Of a stretch of DNA of 64,000 bases, positions 28,625 through 36,553 are shown piece after piece. The notes under the pieces were generated by a model. The model did no database searches. It saw only the letters and a program-made list of their open reading frames with translations, and had not been told where the DNA came from. Source of the DNA: Deltaproteobacteria bacterium (GTDB lineage Bacteria; Myxococcota; Kuafuiibacteriia; Kuafuiibacteriales; Kuafuiibacteriaceae); the NCBI GenBank assembly GCA_016703535.1, contig JADJBV010000002.1, forward strand, positions 806,001 through 870,000. Direction: 5' to 3'. Each line of letters starts with the position of its first letter. The first letter of the stretch is position 1. Position numbers and translations under genes: made by a program.

Positions 28625-29986
28625 TCAGGTCAGGAGCGAGGGGATGACGGTGCTGGAGAGGCCGGTGCCGGCGCCGAAGCTGGGGCGCGGATCACCGACG
28701 GCCCGCAACAAGGTCAACAACACGTTGGTCGTGTTCTCGCGGTTCGAGCGGTAGTGAAAGCCGCTCTGCATCGCGCCGCCGGCCCGGCCCGCCAACACAA
28801 TCGGGAACTCGTCGTTCGTGTGCACCATGCCCTCCGACAACTCGGTGGCGCAGAGGATCGCGCAGCTGTCGAGCAAGTTGCCCGCGCCTTCAGGGGTGGT
28901 GCGCAGGCGCTCCAAGAAGTACGCGAACTGCTGCATCGTGAAGACCTGGGCCGCGTGCAAGGTAGGTTGCGGTTCCGGCCCTTGGGCCCGTTCGTCGTGG
29001 GCGATCTGGTGCAGGCCGTTTTGGGCGCCCGCCATCCAGAACACCGTCCCGGCGCCGGCGCTGCTGAACAACACCGAAAACACCCGGGTGAGATCGCAGG
29101 CCATGGCCATCGCCAAGATGTCGGACATGACCCGGTTCTTTTCGGCGATCGGCTCTTGGCCGTTGGGCTCGGGATAGGTCGCGTCGGGCCGCGCCGGGGT
29201 GGCGCACTGGGCCCGAGTGGTGCCGAGCCGCAACTCGATGCTGCGGATGCTCTCCAGGTGTTGATCGAGTCGGGCCTTGTCGCTGGCGCCGAGCCGCTGT
29301 TTGAGGGCTCGGGTGTCGGCCTTGACCGCGTCGAGCACACTTTGCCGCGCCTGATCGAGCTGGGCCGAAAGTGGGGTGCCGAAGAGCCGCTGGAACAAAC
29401 GGATCGGCTGATATTCGGCCGGGTTCACGTTGTTCGGTCCGTTGTGGGAGAGGTGCTGGAAGGTGGTGCCTTCGTCGCTGCCTCGAAAGCGGCAGATGCC
29501 GACCTCCAACGATCGATAAGGCGCCCGGGTCGCCGGATCGGCCTGCCAACGTTCGGCCACCACCTGATCGATCGAAGGTGCGTCGAAGGACGAGGAGATG
29601 GTGTCCCGCACGTTGCCGTTCAGGAAATATCGTTGGCCCGTGAAGATTCCGGCCATGCCCGAGTGGTGCGGGTGGTTGTTGGGATCGGCCATCATCACCA
29701 TCCCGGTGACCGGCGTGACGTAGGGCCGCAGCTCGGCGGTGGCCAAGGGCGCCATCTCTTCTTTGGCGACCCAAGCGGGCCCGGCTTGATCCGGGATCCA
29801 GTGGGCCCGGCGGATGCCGTTGCCGAAGAACCAGATGCCAAAACGTTTGGGGATCGCTTGGCCGAAGGCGAGCCGGGTGCCATTGCCGTCGAACATCGCG
29901 TCCAACGCAGGGACTCCGATCGAAACCGCGGCGCCGCCCAAGATGCCCTTGAGGAAGGTGCGTCGTTCGAGTCCAAACTTGCTCAT
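28625..29986 (-). CDS. DUF1552 family protein, Tat-exported
   Basis: 453 residues beginning with a twin-arginine signal (ERRTFLKGILGGAA). The body is typical of DUF1552: IWFFGNGIRR, HHSGMAGIFTG, SIDQVVAERW, SHNGPNN, and ELSEGMVHTNDEFPIVLAG with a GGAM end. The family is periplasmic, of unknown biochemical function, and almost always paired with DUF1592/DUF1588 cytochrome-like proteins. That pairing is seen here: its ATG lies 4 bases after the upstream gene's stop, with GGAGTGA as ribosome binding site. Confidence 0.92.
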   Translation of the reverse strand: MSKFGLERRTFLKGILGGAAVSIGVPALDAMFDGNGTRLAFGQAIPKRFGIWFFGNGIRRAHWIPDQAGPAWVAKEEMAPLATAELRPYVTPVTGMVMMADPNNHPHHSGMAGIFTGQRYFLNGNVRDTISSSFDAPSIDQVVAERWQADPATRAPYRSLEVGICRFRGSDEGTTFQHLSHNGPNNVNPAEYQPIRLFQRLFGTPLSAQLDQARQSVLDAVKADTRALKQRLGASDKARLDQHLESIRSIELRLGTTRAQCATPARPDATYPEPNGQEPIAEKNRVMSDILAMAMACDLTRVFSVLFSSAGAGTVFWMAGAQNGLHQIAHDERAQGPEPQPTLHAAQVFTMQQFAYFLERLRTTPEGAGNLLDSCAILCATELSEGMVHTNDEFPIVLAGRAGGAMQSGFHYRSNRENTTNVLLTLLRAVGDPRPSFGAGTGLSSTVIPSLLT

Positions 29987-29990
29987 CGGG

Positions 29991-31670
29991 TCACTCCGGC
30001 ACTTTCGCGTAGCGGAAGCCGTCGCTGGTGGCGATGGCCACCACCAAGGCGTCGAACTGGTAGCCCGACTCCACGAAGGGGGCCGTCACTGCCCGCAGGG
30101 TTCGGGTCTCGCCCGTGGTCTCTTTGTGGCCGGTGGCGTGGCGATAAGTGACCTTGGCCAAACACGCGCCCAGGTCCCGATGGTCGGCCAAGACCTCGAC
30201 CAACTCGGCGGCGTTCTTGAACGCTCGGCCGTCCAAGGTGCCGCTGGCGTTGATCGGCAAGCCGTTGTCGGTGGTGCGGTAGGCGCCGATGGCGTCAAAG
30301 CCCTCGAGGCCAAAGCCCAAGGGATCCATCAGCTGGTGACAACCGGCGCAGGTCGGGTTGGACAGGTGCAGCGCCTCCAAACGTTGCCGGAAGGTTTGGG
30401 GCCCGGAGTTGACGGGGGCTTCGGGCACGGTTGGGTTCACGTTGGCCGGCGGCGGCGGGATGTCTTGGCACAACAACGACTGCCGGATGTAGCGGCCCCG
30501 ATAGGTCGGTGAGCTGATGGTCTCGTGGGCGTTGAGCGCCAGGAAGCCGGCGGTGGTCAAGATGCCGCGGCGGGGGCTGTTGGCCGGATGGTTGACCTCG
30601 GTCAACTGTGGGCCGGCGCTGGGCATGAAGTAGATGCGGGCCAGGTCGTCGTTGATGAAGCCCCGTTGGCTGGTCAGGAGGCGCCGGAAGTCACCTCCTT
30701 CGCCCAAGACCTCGGCCTCCACCAGCCGCAAGATCTCGTCCCGCATGGCCGGGCCCATCGCTGGGGTGAACTGGGGGAACGCGGTCGGGGACTTGGTCAA
30801 GCCCTCCAGGCGATCCAACTTCAGGTGTTCGAAGAAGAAGAGCAGCAGCCCGTCTTTGCTGCGTGGGGAAGCCAAGAGTCGGCGGGTTTGGGCCTCGACA
30901 CCGGCCGTCGTGTCCAGCTCACCGCGCCCGGCGGCGGCCAAAAGTTCGTCGTCGGGGGTCGAGCCCCAGACGAAATACGCCAGGCGGGTGGCGAGTTCGT
31001 AGCCGTCGTAGCGATAACGAGTGGCGTCGGCCGGATCGGGTGAGCCGACCTCGACCCGATAGAGAAAATACGGCGACTGGAGCAGGCCCGCGGTGGCCAA
31101 CTCGAGGCCGGTCCAGACGTCGCGCAACGAGGCCTCGATGTTGGTGACCACCAACTGCCAACGATCCAGCTCGTCCCCGCTCAAGGGGCGTCGAAAGGCC
31201 CGTTCGCCGAAGCGCCCGAGGAAACTGCGTACGCACGGATCGGCGGCGCCGCTGGGCACACAACCGACAAAAGCTTCTCGCCGGGTGGCGTCGGTGAAGA
31301 TTTGGTGGGCCAAGGACATGGCCGCGGCCTCGTATTGTTCGGCGGCCCGAGGCCCGATGGTGAGGGTGGAAGCGCCGACGCTGGTGAAGCCGAAGAGGGG
31401 CGTGTCGACCTCGAGATCGGTGGGCCAATTGAGGCCCGGGCCCAGCAGGTCTTGCACGGAGGAGAGGTAACGGGTGCGGGTCAGCCGCTGCAGCGTGCCC
31501 GGGGCGGGCGCAAACGGCGGCGGGGGTGGCGGCTCGACCACCACAGTGCCGCCATCTTCCCGGGGGCCCGGCCCAGGCCCGGGGCCGCCGTCGGTGCCCA
31601 ACTCGCTGGGATCACCGACCGACCCCGAGCAGGCGGATAAAAACAGGCAAAAGACCGACGTTCTCCGCAT
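29991..31670 (-). CDS. DUF1592/DUF1588-type haem-binding lipoprotein
   Basis: 559 residues. Lipoprotein signal (LFLSACSG lipobox) and a Gly/Pro-rich linker, then the modules of the planctomycete-type cytochrome-associated family. A short N-terminal domain has RLTRTRYLSSVQDLL, the middle domains have RFGERAFRRPLSGDEL and LLQSPYFLYRVE, and FINDDLARIYF with RRGILTTAGFLALNA follow. The DUF1588-like domain holds a haem-binding CAGCH (NPTCAGCHQLMDPLG). The C-terminal module is DUF1585-like (LVEVLADHRDLGACLAKV). It is predicted periplasmic or outer-membrane and redox-active, working with the DUF1552 protein encoded next to it. Substrate unknown. Confidence 0.92.
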   Translation of the reverse strand: MRRTSVFCLFLSACSGSVGDPSELGTDGGPGPGPGPREDGGTVVVEPPPPPPFAPAPGTLQRLTRTRYLSSVQDLLGPGLNWPTDLEVDTPLFGFTSVGASTLTIGPRAAEQYEAAAMSLAHQIFTDATRREAFVGCVPSGAADPCVRSFLGRFGERAFRRPLSGDELDRWQLVVTNIEASLRDVWTGLELATAGLLQSPYFLYRVEVGSPDPADATRYRYDGYELATRLAYFVWGSTPDDELLAAAGRGELDTTAGVEAQTRRLLASPRSKDGLLLFFFEHLKLDRLEGLTKSPTAFPQFTPAMGPAMRDEILRLVEAEVLGEGGDFRRLLTSQRGFINDDLARIYFMPSAGPQLTEVNHPANSPRRGILTTAGFLALNAHETISSPTYRGRYIRQSLLCQDIPPPPANVNPTVPEAPVNSGPQTFRQRLEALHLSNPTCAGCHQLMDPLGFGLEGFDAIGAYRTTDNGLPINASGTLDGRAFKNAAELVEVLADHRDLGACLAKVTYRHATGHKETTGETRTLRAVTAPFVESGYQFDALVVAIATSDGFRYAKVPE

Positions 31671-31767
31671 GGGGCCCCAACCTCCCTTGTTCCACGTCCG
31701 GGCCCCTTTGGACCCCGGTCAGACGGCGGACTTGACCGGAAACGGCCGGCCCATCCTACATGCCTCG

Positions 31768-32928
31768 GTGCGGTGGAGGTACCTCGCCTGCCTTTGGATC
31801 TTGGGGTGCGCCGAGGTCGGGACCGGCGCCCTGGACGGCGGGGGCCCGGCCCCCAACGACGGGGGAGTGGTCGCGGACCTGGGACCCTTGGATCCTTGCC
31901 AGGCCAGCGATCGGGACGGGGATGGCTACGGCACCGATCCCAGCTGCCCGAACCTCGACTGCAACGACAACAACTCGGGGATCTATCCGGGCGCCCCCGA
32001 AGCCTGCAACGGCCTCGATGAAAACTGCGACCTGGCCGTGGATGAGGGGTTGGGTGAAGCGGCCTGTGGCGTCGGTGTTTGTCGTCGCAGTTTGCCCCTC
32101 TGCGAAGCCGGCCGACCCGCCGCCTGCAGCCCGGGCAGCCCCGGCCCCGAGACCTGCAACGGCCAAGACGACGACTGCAACGGCACCATCGACGACAACC
32201 TGAACCTGCCGAGTTGTGGCGTGGGGAGCTGTGAACGCCAGCCGAGTTGTTCGGGCGGGGTACTCAGCCCCTGCGAGCCGGGGGCACCGGGCACCGAAAG
32301 CTGCAACGGCGTGGATGACAACTGCAACGGCGCCATCGATGAAGGGTTCCGGGTCCAGGTCGAGAGCGGCAGCTACATCACCTTGGCCACCTTCGGCACC
32401 GGCTGTGACGGCGCCGGCCAGCGGATCGGGCAAGGCTGCAACAGCGCCATGCACCGCCAGTGTGCCGCCGCCGCTTGTGGGACCTCGGGCTTCGGCCCCC
32501 TGGAGAACAGCGGCGACCTGGCGATCATCGCTTGCGTGGTGGCCCCGCCGTCTTTGACCGTGCCTTGGGCGGAGTTGAGCGCCCAACACCCACCCTGCAA
32601 CGCCAGCGGTGAACGGATCGGACCCAACTGCAACGCCGCCATCCACCGTTATTGCGCCACCCATGGCTATGCCACCGGCTTTGGCCCCGTGGAATCCGAC
32701 GACCAAAACGCCACCATCACCTGTCTGGAGCCCACCGCGGTCCAGGTGCTGAACACCACCTATACCGAACTCGCCGTCCAACACGGCGGCTGCACCGCCA
32801 CGTCTCGTATCGGCCCCGATTGCAACGCCGCCATCAACCGCTACTGCGCCAGCACCGGGCGGCGCACTGGTTATGGTCCGGTGGAAAACTCAGGTGATGA
32901 CCTAACTATTGTCTGCGTGCTCCCTTGA
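31768..32928 (+). CDS. MopE-repeat lipoprotein with a triplicated Cys-rich domain
   Basis: 386 residues from a GTG that starts a lipoprotein signal (LWILGC lipobox); no good ribosome binding site is visible. The first half carries three MopE-like repeats (EACNGLDENCDLAVDEG, ETCNGQDDDCNGTIDD, ESCNGVDDNCNGAIDEG) of a type implicated in metal binding, preceded by a DRDGDGYG calcium-loop-like stretch. The second half is three copies of a roughly 60-residue unit: a short beta opening, a Cys, RIGPxCNAAI(H/N)RYC, then a GFGPVE strand and a final Cys. I do not recognise this unit as a named family. Its 3' end overlaps the convergent YcaQ-type gene by 27 bases. Confidence 0.82.
   Translation: MRWRYLACLWILGCAEVGTGALDGGGPAPNDGGVVADLGPLDPCQASDRDGDGYGTDPSCPNLDCNDNNSGIYPGAPEACNGLDENCDLAVDEGLGEAACGVGVCRRSLPLCEAGRPAACSPGSPGPETCNGQDDDCNGTIDDNLNLPSCGVGSCERQPSCSGGVLSPCEPGAPGTESCNGVDDNCNGAIDEGFRVQVESGSYITLATFGTGCDGAGQRIGQGCNSAMHRQCAAAACGTSGFGPLENSGDLAIIACVVAPPSLTVPWAELSAQHPPCNASGERIGPNCNAAIHRYCATHGYATGFGPVESDDQNATITCLEPTAVQVLNTTYTELAVQHGGCTATSRIGPDCNAAINRYCASTGRRTGYGPVENSGDDLTIVCVLP
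32353..32925 (+). repeat. Three tandem copies of an unnamed Cys-rich unit
   Basis: Units begin near 32353, 32554 and 32741 and each encodes about 60 residues. The unit has four Cys in a conserved order, CNxxI/MHRxC, followed by a Gly-Pro turn (GFGPxE) and a closing TIxCxx strand. Copies 2 and 3 are more alike than copy 1. Confidence 0.8.
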
Positions 32929-34056
32929 GGTCTGGCTGCCTCGACGAACTCGAGGCCCCGCCCGCCGGCGGGGATTCAGGAACTCTTGAAGCCGCTCGAC
33001 CTCGTGGCCAAAGGCGCGCTTGAAGGCGGGGTCGGCCGGTGGGCTGCCGCTGACGAAGCCTGGCTGTACCGTCAACCGGTCGCCTGACGTGGTCGCGTTG
33101 GCCCAACCCAGGACCTGCCCGCGCCACAACATCGGCATGGCGTAGTACCCCCGGACCCTCTTTTGGGCGGGGGTGTACGCCTCGAAACGATAGGACCATC
33201 GCCAGAAGATCTCGAAGCGGTGTCGGTCCCAAACGACTGGGTCGAATGGGGCGAGCACCCGCAGCTCCTCGTCGAGTTGGTGGCCCTTGCTGAGTGGGTT
33301 CTCCTCGGCGGGCCAGTACCAAAGCAGGCCGTCGACAGCCTGGTGGGAGGTCCGGGCTTTGGCCCTCGCCAACGCCTCACGGCGACGATCACGCCACTGG
33401 GGTACCGCACCCGTGACCAGGGTCGTCACCAGCCGCCCCAAGGAAGGCGCCGGCAACGGCGCATAGGTCCGAACCGCGAGGTCGATCAAGGCATCGAAGG
33501 CGTCGTCCGGGTGGGGGGGCTGCTGATCGTGTGTGATCTGTGGGGCGTAGAGGCGAACGCCGTTTTCGCGGCGGGCCACCCGCAGAAGGCCGCGATAGTG
33601 CATGCCGTCCAGCAGCTGCGTGCTCGCGTTGCTGCGGCCACCGAACCAGTTCTGGGTTTTGCCATGGTCGAAGGCCTCGTTGACCTCTCGCGGGTGCACG
33701 ACGCCGCGCTGCTTGACGAAGTCTAGGACCGCGTCGGCCTCGGCCCGGCGCGCCTTCGACCACACCCTACGAGCGGTGCGGGGGTGCATGAGTTGCTGCT
33801 GCTCCCGAGACAAGAAGCCGTAGTTGATGAAGAACTCTTCCTCGATCGGCAGAGCCTCGTACTTGGCCTCGAGGTCTCCGGCTCGATAGTCGACGACCCG
33901 ATGCCGCAACACCAGGTCTTGCGCACGGGCCGGTGCACGGATCGGGTCGGCTTGGACGAAGCCCAACCTCTGCACGGCGCGTTGCAGATTGGTGGGTCGA
34001 AACAAGCTGCGGGCGATGGCGTAGCGCCTGAGCTGATCCAGGTTGAGCGAAGGCAT
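32902..34056 (-). CDS. YcaQ/AlkX-like winged-helix DNA glycosylase family protein (HTH_42)
   Basis: 384 residues. FVQADPIRAPARAQ near residue 33 is the family's Q-D element. FINYGFLSREQQ, GLLWYWPAEENPLSKGHQ, LAPFDPVVWDRHRFEIFWRW and YRFEAYTPAQKRVRGYYAMPMLW are the typical C-terminal blocks. The related YcaQ is reported to unhook or repair interstrand crosslinked DNA, but that specific activity is not demonstrated by sequence. ATG 34056 is used; only a weak ribosome site lies upstream. No repair genes surround it. Confidence 0.85.
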   Translation of the reverse strand: MPSLNLDQLRRYAIARSLFRPTNLQRAVQRLGFVQADPIRAPARAQDLVLRHRVVDYRAGDLEAKYEALPIEEEFFINYGFLSREQQQLMHPRTARRVWSKARRAEADAVLDFVKQRGVVHPREVNEAFDHGKTQNWFGGRSNASTQLLDGMHYRGLLRVARRENGVRLYAPQITHDQQPPHPDDAFDALIDLAVRTYAPLPAPSLGRLVTTLVTGAVPQWRDRRREALARAKARTSHQAVDGLLWYWPAEENPLSKGHQLDEELRVLAPFDPVVWDRHRFEIFWRWSYRFEAYTPAQKRVRGYYAMPMLWRGQVLGWANATTSGDRLTVQPGFVSGSPPADPAFKRAFGHEVERLQEFLNPRRRAGPRVRRGSQTSREHADNS

Positions 34057-34093
34057 CTTTCGGAGCTCGCGCCAGTATGGCCCTTCGGGGGCC

Positions 34094-36553
34094 CTAGGGC
34101 GCCTCGGTCGAGTACGTCGACTCGTGAGCGCCGAGATCGGGGAACCGGCCCGAGTGGTTGCCGGGCAGGGGGCCGTTGAGATCCGTCGGGCTCAGGCACG
34201 GCTGGGCTTCGCAGATCGCCGGATCCACGCCGTACGCCTCGGCCTGGAGGCGATAGTCGCCGATTTGGGGACCAACGAAGGTCGTGTTGCCGATGGGCCC
34301 CGCGTTGGGGATGCCGAGGTTGCCAGCGGGTTGGATCCAGCTGCGCAGCACCACCACTTGGCCTTGGCCTTGATCTCGGAGTGGTTCCCGCGCCGCCCGC
34401 ACGATCGAGTCCTGAAGGGTCACGGTGCTTTCGGTGGACAGGCCGTCCCTTTGGCTGTCGATGGTCAGGTGGCGCAGCTCGAAGCGGGTGGTCTCGTTGG
34501 GCTGCCGGATCTCCAGGGCAACGTCGCTGGCGTCGGCGATCACCACCTGATCGACCTCGGCCGGGGCATGGAGCAACAGGCCCACGCGACCGCCGTAGAG
34601 TTCCACCCGTTGAAGCTGGCCTTGTTCACCCTCCAGCGACACCAACTCGCGCTCCAGGCGTTCCGCGACCAAGGTCAGGTTGGGCCCCAGGATCACTCCG
34701 CCGCCGACCACCCGCAACAAAGGCTCATCGGCGGGTCCGTCGACCCAGCGGATCGTGCTGTCGCGCCACGACACGCGGTCGGCCTCAACCTGGATCCGAT
34801 CGACCAGCAGCTGCAGGCCGCTCAGGAAGGTCCCTTCGGCGCCAGCGCCGATCTTGAGCTCCCCCAACTCCAAGATGCCGTCGCCGCCGACCACATACAC
34901 CGGGTAGTCGAGCTGCACGAAGACGCCCGGGGCCCGCAGGAGGTTGCTGAGCCGAAGCACTGGGACCGGCGCGTTGGGCGGACGCGCGGCGAGCCACTCC
35001 AAGGCCGCGGCCAGGTTGCCGACCCGTTCGCCGTTGCCGGTGCTGGTCACGGTGAAGGTCGAGCTCATCGGGGCTTCGATCAAGGCCCGGTCGGCGGTGA
35101 CCACACAACCTTGGTGATCCCACAACATCACCTCGGGGGTGTGGACCCGGGGGGCGTTGCCGACCATCCCCAAGGATCGATAGGTGTGTTGAAAGCAGAG
35201 CTCGCGGCTGCAGCTCGGGTCCAACTCGGTCCACACCAGGTCGGCCGCACCGCTCGGCGCCAACACCGCCGCGGCCACACCGCTCGGGACGTTGCCCAGC
35301 TGGAAGGTGATCGGGTGGGTGGTGCCGGGGGCCCCGGCGATGGTGCGGGGCGCGAAGTTCAGCTCCGGCTCCCGCAAGGCTTGATCACACCAGGTGAGCA
35401 CGATCGGCGCCGAGAGGGGTTGATCGGGCCTTGCGCCACAGCGGATGCGCACCCGCTCGCCGTCGGCGGCCCGAGGCCCTTCCAGGGTGTAGAGGGTGGT
35501 GCCACCTTGCAAGTTGGCTTGCACTCCGGCGACCAATCGCCCGCTGGAAGCGATGGGTTGGCACCCCGGCGGCAGGTCGATGGGGAAGGGGACCCCAATG
35601 GCGACCGCGCTCAAAGTGCGAAGTTGCGGGTGCACCGACAACAAGCCTTGGCCACGCCAGCCGCAGCCTCCGAGCATCAGCTGCAGTTCGGACGCGGCCC
35701 TGGGCAGCCGCAGGTACACCTTACCTTCGCCCGCGGTCGCCGCCTGTTCACACTTGGCGTCGGCGTAGAGGGGCTGGTCGACCCAGCCGCCGCCTTCGTT
35801 GAAGCGGGCCACCGCGGTCGGCCCACAGTCCGCGCAGTCGACGCCCACGGGCACACACTCGTTGGCGGAGACGTCCCTCTCCACGGTGAGAGAGACTTGA
35901 TCGAGGAAGGGGCGCTCAATAGGGACGGGCCGAGTGCGGGAGCCGTAGCCGATGGTCAGGCCGCGGGTGCCGGAGAGGCAGTAGTGGGTGAGCGGAGGGT
36001 CGGCGTTGGGGAAGAAGGTCGGAGGCTCCGCGGGACCGCTGCAGTCGTGGTTGAGGAGTTGGCCGTCGACCTCGAAGGTCAAGGTCACCGGGTGGCCGGG
36101 CCGCTGGACGTTGCCCCCGACGTCGACGAAGTTGAGGTCCAAGTGGGGCGGTTCACCCGGGACACATTCGGTGATCTCAGCCTTCAACGCCAAGACGGTG
36201 AGCTCATGTTCGAAGCTCCGATCGCTCCCCACCAGCTGCACCCGATAGGCGTTGGAGGGTGTGTCCACGGCATCGGGGACCGTTGTGTTGAAGGTGGCTT
36301 GACCGCTGGGCGCCAGGCTCAACGGGAACAACGTCGGACCGCCGAGCAGGTTGGCCCGGAGCGCGAGGCTGCCGTCTTCGGGTTCGCCGTAGTCGACCTC
36401 CAGGCTGCTGTAGATCCGCTCGTAGACCACCTCCAGAGGTGAGCCCGGGATCACCATCCGGGGCTGGACCGACACCCGGGGATCGTCACCCTGAGGGACG
36501 TTGTTGCTGCAGGCGAAGCACGCCAACGTGGCGAAGAACATCCGGTGCCGCAT
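34094..36553 (-). CDS. Surface lipoprotein with C-terminal beta-helix
   Basis: 819 residues. ATG 36553 with GGGAGGTGA upstream begins a lipoprotein signal (LACFAC lipobox). The first 500 residues are beta-rich with scattered Cys pairs, no family recognised. The C-terminal 280 residues look like a right-handed parallel beta-helix: repeated rungs such as VSWRDSTIRWVDG, VELYGGRVGLLL, VTLQDSIVRAA, closing with the GAHE ending typical of such proteins. The start overlaps the preceding stop (TGATG), so it is made with the outer-membrane barrel encoded upstream. Possibly an adhesin or polysaccharide-binding protein displayed by that partner. Confidence 0.78.
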   Translation of the reverse strand: MRHRMFFATLACFACSNNVPQGDDPRVSVQPRMVIPGSPLEVVYERIYSSLEVDYGEPEDGSLALRANLLGGPTLFPLSLAPSGQATFNTTVPDAVDTPSNAYRVQLVGSDRSFEHELTVLALKAEITECVPGEPPHLDLNFVDVGGNVQRPGHPVTLTFEVDGQLLNHDCSGPAEPPTFFPNADPPLTHYCLSGTRGLTIGYGSRTRPVPIERPFLDQVSLTVERDVSANECVPVGVDCADCGPTAVARFNEGGGWVDQPLYADAKCEQAATAGEGKVYLRLPRAASELQLMLGGCGWRGQGLLSVHPQLRTLSAVAIGVPFPIDLPPGCQPIASSGRLVAGVQANLQGGTTLYTLEGPRAADGERVRIRCGARPDQPLSAPIVLTWCDQALREPELNFAPRTIAGAPGTTHPITFQLGNVPSGVAAAVLAPSGAADLVWTELDPSCSRELCFQHTYRSLGMVGNAPRVHTPEVMLWDHQGCVVTADRALIEAPMSSTFTVTSTGNGERVGNLAAALEWLAARPPNAPVPVLRLSNLLRAPGVFVQLDYPVYVVGGDGILELGELKIGAGAEGTFLSGLQLLVDRIQVEADRVSWRDSTIRWVDGPADEPLLRVVGGGVILGPNLTLVAERLERELVSLEGEQGQLQRVELYGGRVGLLLHAPAEVDQVVIADASDVALEIRQPNETTRFELRHLTIDSQRDGLSTESTVTLQDSIVRAAREPLRDQGQGQVVVLRSWIQPAGNLGIPNAGPIGNTTFVGPQIGDYRLQAEAYGVDPAICEAQPCLSPTDLNGPLPGNHSGRFPDLGAHESTYSTEAP

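Noticed and set aside
34043..36442. 799-codon open frame antisense to the beta-helix lipoprotein gene
   Set aside because: The minus-strand frame has a signal peptide, lipobox, ribosome binding site and beta-helix features; the plus-strand product has none and is His/Gly/Asp-rich.
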